From Candidatus Hydrogenedentota bacterium (lineage in GTDB: Bacteria; Hydrogenedentota; Hydrogenedentia; Hydrogenedentiales; CAITNO01), in NCBI GenBank assembly GCA_903922535.1, contig CAIXUF010000081.1, positions 1-5,638 of the forward strand: a DNA stretch of 5,638 nucleotides. Direction: 5' to 3'. The position numbers and the translations under genes are program-made. Below are positions 1 to 4,815 of the stretch, in pieces. Numbering within the stretch: position 1 is the stretch's first letter; each line of letters opens with the position of its first letter. The notes beneath the pieces were generated by a model, which saw only the letters and a program-made list of their open reading frames with translations, ran no database searches and was not told the origin of the DNA.

Positions 1-3000
1 GCGCGCTTCGTCCGCTTCGCGGTACGCGCGTCGAACGGTGGGGGGCAGCCGTGCGTGGACGAGCTGGAGGTGTACGGTCCGGGGGCGGATGCCAATCTGG
101 CGCTGGCCGACGCGGGCGCGCAGGCGTCGGCCTCGTCGTGCCTGGCGGGCTATACGGAACACAGTGTTGCGCACCTCAACGACGGCAAGTACGGCAATGA
201 CAAGAGCTGGATCGCCGCAGGCACGGGCGAGGAATGGGCGCAAATAGAACTGCCCAAGGCCGTGGCGGTGAACCGGGTGGTTTTCTCGCGCGACCGCAAC
301 CGCTATTACGCCGACCGGATGCCCACAGACATTGAGGTGCTCCTGTCGCAGGACGGACAGGCATGGACCTCCGTCGCGAAGGTCAGTGCGACCGCCGGAC
401 CGGTGGCGCTGCGTTCCCGGTCCAACGCCGCGAGCGGGTTGGTGCCCTCCCCTCCCCCACCGCCCGAGGCGGCCGCGTACCGATCCGACCCTGAACCGGA
501 TCAACTGAAGGATGCGTTTCTTGCCGAAGAGTATGCGTGGATAAAGACGGCCGGCCGCGCCGATGTGGATCCGCGGCTCGTGCCCTACAACGGCCGGGTG
601 AAGGAATACCCGCATCCCGTCGGGGACGACATTGTGCCGCTCCCGCCGCTGTTTGACGCGCCCGTGGCGGACGGCGTGTTTGACGACAAATGCTGGATTG
701 GGGCCTCGACCGGCGCGGTGCGCGTGGCGCATCCGTTTGATTTCGGGGCGACGCCGCTGGTCACCAGCGATTTGGGGGCGGGACGGTTTGACGGTCAGGT
801 TTGGTTTGCGCTGCGCACGGACCGGCTGCTGAGCAGTCACGTCGCAATCGTGTCCTCGGCGGACATGCAGGGTTGCGGCGTGGTCGAGGTGAGCGATGCG
901 GGGCTTGTGTTCAACACGTATGCGCCCAAGGACGGGCTGCTGGCCGTGGCCAAATCGGTGCCGGTGCAGGGCGCGTTCAATGGGACACTGACGCAGTTCG
1001 AATTCAGCCTGCCGCTGTCCCTGTTCCCCGACTGCGAGAAGCAGGGACTGCGCGTGGGGCTGGGCATGGGCGGACGCTATACCCCGGCGCTCGGGCGGCC
1101 CATCAACTTCCTGTTCTCGCCGCTGACCATCTCACAGCACTGGTCCTACCGCAATGGTGCATTCTGGGTGCGTTTGGCCCTTCCAGACGGCGCTGCGCCC
1201 ATAACCATGCATGTTGAGGCCAAGAATTTCTCGGAGGATCCCGTCCTCACGCAGCAACTCGCGCCCACCCTCAAAATCCCCGCCGAACAGGGACCCGTCG
1301 GCCCGCAGGCCACTCTGTCTGTGAAGGAGGGCGCAAACGAGTACACGCTGCACCTGCTGCGTTATGATCCGCTGGATCACACGCTGGCGCTCCTGGAGGA
1401 CATGATCGCGCGGCTGGAGAAACAGGGCGTGAACGTGGACGCGGAACGCGCCGCGGCTGCCGGTTTCCGCACACTGCAACAGCAGTTGCTGGCCGCGTCC
1501 GTGACTGATTTGGCCGCGGAGCGCGCCGCATTCCTTGAAATGCGGCTGGCCAAACGCAGCCTGTTTATGCGCGCACCCGACCTGGCGCCCATGCAGGACC
1601 TGCTGTTCATCAAGCGCTTCCCCTTTGAACCGTCGCACAACTACAGCGACTATTTCGACTCGGCGTTCCGTCCCGGCGGCGGCGTGTGCCTGCTGCATCT
1701 TCCCAAGGACGGGGATCGGTTTGCGCCGGAGAATGCAGAACTGGAAGAACTGTTTTACTCGGGCCCGGGCATTGCGCGCAATCCCATGGCCGACTTTGAT
1801 CTCAAGCGCATCTACTTCTCCTACCGGCTGCCGGACGACGGCTACTACCACGTGATGTCGATGAATCCGGACGGCAGCGATCTCAAGCAGCTCACCAGCG
1901 GCCCGTTCCAGGATCTGTGGCCCTGCCCGCTGCCGGACGGCGACATCGCGCTGGTCAGTTCGCGGTGCACGTCCCGCTTCATCTGCTGGCGGCCGCAGGC
2001 GTCGATCCTGTTCCGCATGAAGCCCGACGGCACGGATTTCCGGCCGCTGTCCTACGCAAACCTTACCGAATGGGCGCCGTCCGTGATGGACGACGGACGG
2101 CTGGTTTGGACGCGGTCGGAGTATCAGGACAAGGGTGCGGACTTCGGCCACACCATCTGGGCCATCAACCCCGACGGCACACAGGCGGAACTCGTGTTCG
2201 GCAACGACATCATCCAGCCGAACGGCTACGCCAACGGACGGCCCGTGCCGGGCACGAAGGAGTACGTCTGCACGCTCATTTCGCACTTCGGCGATCTCAA
2301 CGGTCCCATCGCGCTGGTGGACCCGACGAAGGGCCGGTCCAACCCGAAGGCCATCACCAGCCTCACGCCCGAAGTGCCCTGGCCGGGCATGTGGCCCAAC
2401 CACGAATGCTTCCGCGAGGCGTTCCCGCTGTCGAAGGACTACTTCCTTTGCGCGCATGCGCCGCGCGAGAGCTTCGGGCTGTACGTGATTGACCGTTTCG
2501 GCAACCGCGAAATGCTGCACATGGACCCGGCCATTTCGAGCATGTGCCCGACAGTGTTCCGCAGGCGGCCGCATCCGCCCGTGCTGGCCACGCCGGTGGA
2601 GGAGGCGGCGGCCGAGACGGGCGAGTTCTATTTGCAGGACGTGTACCGGGGCATCTCGCCGGCGGTGGCGCGGGGCACGGTGAAGTACATCCGCATCGTC
2701 GAGGAGGTGCGCGCCACGCTGGACCAGATGCCGAACGGCGAGTTCCGCAAGGACCATCCCGAGTTCCAGGACTGGTATGCCACGCCGGTGCACAAGGTCA
2801 GCGGACCCTTCGGCTGGCCGACCTACGTGGCCAAGCAGCCCTGCGGGCTGGTGCCGGTGGCGGAGGACGGATCGGCGCGTTTCACCGCCCCGGCGGGCAA
2901 GGTGCTCTACTTCGAGGCACTCGACAAGGACTACAACGAACTGCAGCGCATGCGCAGCGTGGTGCAGTTGCAGCACGGCGAGAAGCGCGGCTGCATCGGC

Positions 3001-3489
3001 TGCCACGAAAGCCGCCTGTCCACGCCCGCCAACGGGCACCGGCCCGAGGCGAAGCAACTGCTGAGTCCGACCCTTGCCGACTGGGAGGGCGTGCCGCTGT
3101 CGTTTGAGAAAGTGGTGCAGCCCGTGCTCGACGCGCACTGCGTGTCCTGCCACAATGAGAAGCACAAGAAGGGGCTCGACTTCCGCGGAGAACTCGACAA
3201 GGAGAAGGTGCCCGTCTCATACCGCACGCTGATCGAGAAGGGCCTGGTCCATTATGCCGACATGGGCTGGAATTCGGGCGGCACGGAGAAGATGCCGCCG
3301 CTGTCGCTGGGCACGCTCAAGAGCCGCCTGTGGGAGGTGCTCAACGCGGGGCACCATGACGTGGCGCTCAGCGACGACGAGATGCTGCGCGTCAAGACGT
3401 GGATTGATCTCAACTGCCCGCTCTGGCCGGACTACAAGAACCGGCTGGAACGGCCGGGACAGGTGGCGCTGAACTTGGCACAGCCTTGA
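1..3489 (+). CDS. Discoidin/CBM9-like/HZS-alpha-type propeller di-heme cytochrome c protein, 5' partial
   Basis: The frame is open from base 1 to the TGA at 3487-3489, giving 1162 residues. The GTG at 55 is not the start, because the 18 codons before it complete a discoidin-type C-terminus ending in DELEVYG. Numbering from base 1, a second F5/8 type C (discoidin) domain covers about 32-135, followed by a Pro-rich linker (~147-160). A CBM9-like beta domain lies at ~217-370 and a helical, probably coiled segment at ~454-520. A TolB/PD40-like beta-propeller spans ~530-850, with repeated PDGS/PDGT turns (MNPDGSDLKQLTSG, MKPDGTDFRPLS, INPDGT). The C-terminus has two c-type haem sites, CIGCH (998-1002) and CVSCH (1047-1051), the latter inside a planctomycete-cytochrome-like context (VVQPVLDAHCVSCHNEKHKK). 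AGHHDV (H1118/H1119) may supply a distal haem ligand. The propeller plus haem tail resembles proteins with the hydrazine synthase alpha-subunit middle domain, which also occur in non-anammox bacteria. Hydrazine synthesis is not implied: no beta or gamma subunit is visible. The likely role is an extracytoplasmic redox or carbohydrate-associated protein; the substrate is unknown. The signal peptide, if any, lies outside the window. Confidence 0.88.
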   Translation, partial: ARFVRFAVRASNGGGQPCVDELEVYGPGADANLALADAGAQASASSCLAGYTEHSVAHLNDGKYGNDKSWIAAGTGEEWAQIELPKAVAVNRVVFSRDRNRYYADRMPTDIEVLLSQDGQAWTSVAKVSATAGPVALRSRSNAASGLVPSPPPPPEAAAYRSDPEPDQLKDAFLAEEYAWIKTAGRADVDPRLVPYNGRVKEYPHPVGDDIVPLPPLFDAPVADGVFDDKCWIGASTGAVRVAHPFDFGATPLVTSDLGAGRFDGQVWFALRTDRLLSSHVAIVSSADMQGCGVVEVSDAGLVFNTYAPKDGLLAVAKSVPVQGAFNGTLTQFEFSLPLSLFPDCEKQGLRVGLGMGGRYTPALGRPINFLFSPLTISQHWSYRNGAFWVRLALPDGAAPITMHVEAKNFSEDPVLTQQLAPTLKIPAEQGPVGPQATLSVKEGANEYTLHLLRYDPLDHTLALLEDMIARLEKQGVNVDAERAAAAGFRTLQQQLLAASVTDLAAERAAFLEMRLAKRSLFMRAPDLAPMQDLLFIKRFPFEPSHNYSDYFDSAFRPGGGVCLLHLPKDGDRFAPENAELEELFYSGPGIARNPMADFDLKRIYFSYRLPDDGYYHVMSMNPDGSDLKQLTSGPFQDLWPCPLPDGDIALVSSRCTSRFICWRPQASILFRMKPDGTDFRPLSYANLTEWAPSVMDDGRLVWTRSEYQDKGADFGHTIWAINPDGTQAELVFGNDIIQPNGYANGRPVPGTKEYVCTLISHFGDLNGPIALVDPTKGRSNPKAITSLTPEVPWPGMWPNHECFREAFPLSKDYFLCAHAPRESFGLYVIDRFGNREMLHMDPAISSMCPTVFRRRPHPPVLATPVEEAAAETGEFYLQDVYRGISPAVARGTVKYIRIVEEVRATLDQMPNGEFRKDHPEFQDWYATPVHKVSGPFGWPTYVAKQPCGLVPVAEDGSARFTAPAGKVLYFEALDKDYNELQRMRSVVQLQHGEKRGCIGCHESRLSTPANGHRPEAKQLLSPTLADWEGVPLSFEKVVQPVLDAHCVSCHNEKHKKGLDFRGELDKEKVPVSYRTLIEKGLVHYADMGWNSGGTEKMPPLSLGTLKSRLWEVLNAGHHDVALSDDEMLRVKTWIDLNCPLWPDYKNRLERPGQVALNLAQP

Positions 3490-3502
3490 AATTCGTCCAG
3501 GA

Positions 3503-3531
3503 TTGACGTTCGCCAAATGGCGTGGTATACT
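3503..3531 (+). promoter_or_regulatory. Sigma-70-type promoter of the Xre-RES operon
   Basis: A -35 box TTGACG (3503-3508) and a -10 box TATACT (3526-3531) are separated by exactly 17 bases. Each matches the sigma-70 consensus at five of six positions. Transcription would be expected to start near 3538-3539. The promoter lies in the short gap after the giant cytochrome gene, so the toxin-antitoxin pair should be transcribed independently. The -35 box covers the TTG codon at 3503, which is therefore very unlikely to be a translation start. Confidence 0.72.
3511..3522. promoter_or_regulatory. Candidate Xre operator palindrome in the promoter spacer
   Basis: CGCCA-AA-TGGCG is a perfect 5-bp inverted repeat around a 2-bp centre, lying between the -35 and -10 boxes. 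A second short palindrome, TGGCCA (3532-3537), sits just after the -10 box, so the motif TGGC recurs 14 bp apart (3518 and 3532). Xre-type antitoxins, or their complexes with toxin, commonly repress their own promoter by binding inverted repeats there. That makes this the natural operator candidate. The two-base loop is too short for an RNA hairpin, so a terminator role for the upstream gene is unlikely. Confidence 0.4.
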
Positions 3532-3546
3532 TGGCCATATGACACA

Positions 3547-3552
3547 TGAGGA
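3547..3552 (+). promoter_or_regulatory. Ribosome binding site deciding the antitoxin start
   Basis: TGAGGA contains a GAGGA Shine-Dalgarno core (3548-3552) seven bases before the ATG at 3560. It lies downstream of the predicted transcript start, unlike anything available to the TTG at 3503. The ATG at 3539 falls at or next to the predicted transcript start and could only be read as a leaderless start. This favours 3560. Confidence 0.5.
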
Positions 3553-3559
3553 TGCCGCC

Positions 3560-4090
3560 ATGGACGCCATCGTTCTAAAGCATTGGCCGGAATTCACGAC
3601 GGAAGCGCAGCGACGGGGCGCGTTCAAACACAAGAACGCGTGGGTGGTGGACGCGCCGCGCAGTGCGGCGCTGTGGTACGGCATGGTGCTGGGCAATTTG
3701 TCGTGCGGGCCGATGCCGCCGGCGTCGGCTACGATTGACGCGGTGCGCGACGCGCTGAGCCGCGGTCTCAACCGCACGGCCTTTGACCGGCTCAAGCTGA
3801 TCACCGACCTTTCCAGCGACCAATTGGGCAAGACGGTTCGCATTCCACAACGGACGCTGTCGCGGCGCACCCGGTTCAAGCCGGACGAATCGGAGCGGAT
3901 CTTGCGGGTGGCGTCGGTGTTTCAAAAGGCGCTGGAGGTGCTCGGGGGTGTGGACGCGGCCCGGCGCTGGTTTACCGCGCCGAAGCGCGCGCTGGGCGAG
4001 CGGAGTCCGCTGGAATTCTGCGACACTGAGCCGGGGGCGCAGGAAGTGGAGCATCTGCTGGGCCGGATGGAGCATGGCGTCTTCACATGA
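3560..4090 (+). CDS. Xre/MbcA/ParS-type antitoxin of RES toxin (DUF2384)
   Basis: This is the antitoxin of a type II Xre-RES toxin-antitoxin pair: it binds and neutralises the RES toxin and probably represses its own promoter. From ATG 3560 the protein has 176 residues. An Xre-like helix-turn-helix region covers ~65-115, with the family signature IPQRTLSRRTRFKPDESERI at ~95-114. The C-terminal toxin-binding domain (~117-175) ends in the typical pattern W..APKRALGERSPLEF, DTEPGAQEV, LLGRMEHGVFT. The start at 3560 is chosen because of GAGGA seven bases upstream and because the promoter (3503-3531) excludes the longer TTG start. ATG 3539 (183 residues) is a leaderless alternative. The first ~60 residues are outside the recognised domains, and part of them (~12-20, FTTEAQRRG) resembles a translated dispersed repeat. 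The stop overlaps the toxin start as ATGA, so the two are translationally coupled with the antitoxin first, as is usual. Family assignment is firm; the exact start is less so. Confidence 0.9.
   Translation: MDAIVLKHWPEFTTEAQRRGAFKHKNAWVVDAPRSAALWYGMVLGNLSCGPMPPASATIDAVRDALSRGLNRTAFDRLKLITDLSSDQLGKTVRIPQRTLSRRTRFKPDESERILRVASVFQKALEVLGGVDAARRWFTAPKRALGERSPLEFCDTEPGAQEVEHLLGRMEHGVFT
3593..3620 (+). repeat. Possible fragment of a TTCACCACGGAGGC-type dispersed repeat inside the antitoxin gene
   Basis: The stretch starting TTCACGACGGAAGCGCAGCG reads FTTEAQRRG in the antitoxin frame, and its reverse strand reads as a CASVVN-like string. From memory, a degenerate repeat of the form TTCACCACGGAGGCACGGAG, translating as FTTEAQRH or FTTETRRHG, is scattered through many environmental bacterial genomes. 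Only one partial copy is visible here, so the assignment depends on that recollection and on a comparison I could not run. Confidence 0.25.
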
Positions 4091-4563
4091 GACGGACGGC
4101 GTACCGCATTGTGCAGGCCCGCTATGCCGCCACGGCCTTTGACGGCGAGGGCGCGCGTTTGAACGGGGGGCGGTGGAATTCGATGGGCACCTCCATGGTG
4201 TACGCGTCAAGTTCGCTTTCGCTGGCGACACTCGAAATGCTGGTGCATGTGGAGGACATATCCGTCATTTACGGGCGGTACGTCGTGATACCCATCACTT
4301 TCGACACGTCACTAGTGAGGCAGCTTGGCGCGGGCAAGCTGCCGGTGTTGTGGAATGCGCCGCAGCCCATTTCGGAAACGCAGGTCCTGGGGGACCAATG
4401 GATCGCCGCGCGTTCCTCCGCGGTACTTGAGGTGCCCAGCGCGGTGACGGAAGACGAGGTCAATTATCTGCTCAATCCGGCCCATACCGATTTTGCGAGA
4501 ATAAGCATCGGTGCGGCGGTGGTGTTCAAGCCGGATTCGCGTCTCGGAGAGGGCAGCAAGTAG
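4087..4563 (+). CDS. RES-domain toxin (NAD+-degrading) of Xre-RES system
   Basis: RES-family toxins consume cellular NAD+ by phosphorolysis or hydrolysis, which stops growth; the partner antitoxin blocks this in the cytoplasm. The protein is 158 residues, within the usual range for a single RES domain, and has no signal peptide or membrane segment. It begins YRIVQARYAATAFDGEGARL, then GGRWNS with R29, VYASSSLSLATLEMLVH with Y39 and E50, and later LEVPSAV with S118 and NYLLNPAHTDF (126-136). These supply the conserved Arg, Tyr, Glu and Ser expected of an intact active site. The ATG overlaps the antitoxin stop (ATGA), and the nearest GGAG-like sequence is about 14 bases upstream, so translation probably depends on coupling to the antitoxin. 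Nothing suggests truncation or frameshift. The biochemical activity (phosphorylase or glycohydrolase) is inferred from the family. Confidence 0.93.
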   Translation: MRRTAYRIVQARYAATAFDGEGARLNGGRWNSMGTSMVYASSSLSLATLEMLVHVEDISVIYGRYVVIPITFDTSLVRQLGAGKLPVLWNAPQPISETQVLGDQWIAARSSAVLEVPSAVTEDEVNYLLNPAHTDFARISIGAAVVFKPDSRLGEGSK

Positions 4564-4612
4564 GTCCTCTCGTGCGCAGGTACGGGCATGAACCTGGAAA
4601 CGGCAGTGGGGG

Positions 4613-4640
4613 CGTCCATGGATTTCTTATGTCATGGACG
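4613..4640. repeat. 8-bp inverted repeat at the left edge of the nonamer array
   Basis: CGTCCATG (4613-4620) and CATGGACG (4633-4640) are perfect inverted copies separated by 12 bases. The right arm is the start of the tandem nonamer array, so RNA from this region could fold a small hairpin. The same CGTCCATG recurs beyond the array at 4739-4746, and a GTCCAT at 4721-4726. Confidence 0.6.
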
Positions 4641-4693
4641 ATATGGACGATATGGACGATATGGACGGTATGGACGGTATGGACGCTATGGAC
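4634..4693. repeat. Tandem 9-bp repeat, about 6.7 copies
   Basis: The unit is ATGGACGAT. Three identical units (4634-4660) are followed by two ATGGACGGT units (4661-4678), one ATGGACGCT unit (4679-4687) and a partial ATGGAC (4688-4693). All variation falls on the eighth base of the unit. It lies in the gap between converging genes and is not part of any convincing gene. The period is a multiple of three, so it stays open in several frames (for example Gly-Arg-Tyr repeats). Such an array is likely to change copy number by slippage. Confidence 0.95.
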
Positions 4694-4700
4694 TTAACCC

Positions 4701-4715
4701 GGTGGGTGGGTCGGG
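4701..4715 (+). other. G-rich run with quadruplex-like pattern
   Basis: GGTGGGTGGGTCGGG has four G-tracts (2, 3, 3, 3) separated by one- or two-base loops, enough for a two-layer quadruplex on the + strand. The same bases fill the loop of a possible competing hairpin with arms AACCCG (4696-4701) and CGGGTT (4712-4717). That hairpin is followed by a moderately T-rich stretch (4716-4732) and might act weakly as a terminator for the toxin operon, though no clean U-tract is present. Confidence 0.35.
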
Positions 4716-4731
4716 TTTGTGTCCATTCTTT

Positions 4732-4763
4732 TCCGTAACGTCCATGGCATTCATGGCTACGGA
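4732..4763. other. Nested hairpin in the convergent intergenic gap
   Basis: The outer arms TCCGTA (4732-4737) and TACGGA (4758-4763) enclose inner arms CCATG (4742-4746) and CATGG (4752-4756) with a 5-base loop. The inner arm includes part of a GTCCAT copy. On neither strand is the stem followed by a run of U, so it is not a standard intrinsic terminator. Its position between two converging genes still leaves a role in 3'-end formation or mRNA stability possible. Confidence 0.35.
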
Positions 4764-4815
4764 TGATTGTTCCTGAAGTCGACAGCCGTTTGCAGGATTA
4801 CTCCGAACCGGCCTT

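Noticed and set aside
1132..3165. 677-codon open frame on the minus strand
   Set aside because: It is antisense to the giant cytochrome gene. The translation is rich in Arg, His, Val and Ala with no recognisable domain, as expected for a shadow of G+C-rich codon bias.
55..3489. GTG at 55 as the true start of the giant protein
   Set aside because: The frame is open back to base 1 and the upstream codons complete a discoidin-domain strand, so the gene begins outside the window.
1..3489. Evidence for anammox or hydrazine synthesis
   Set aside because: Only an alpha-like middle domain and haem tail are seen, with no beta/gamma subunits. Homologous domains occur in non-anammox bacteria, and the Tyr ligand seems missing.
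3217..3879. 220-codon open frame on the minus strand
   Set aside because: It runs antisense across the end of the cytochrome gene, the promoter and the antitoxin. It lacks domains and conflicts with two well-supported genes.
4634..4693. CRISPR-like array
   Set aside because: The units are 9 bp and contiguous with no spacers, and no cas genes are present; it is a simple tandem repeat.
4588..4776. 62-codon frame with Gly-Arg-Tyr repeats as a gene
   Set aside because: It is mostly produced by the in-frame 9-bp repeat. The ribosome site is weak and there is no recognisable domain; kept only as a finding about silent variation.
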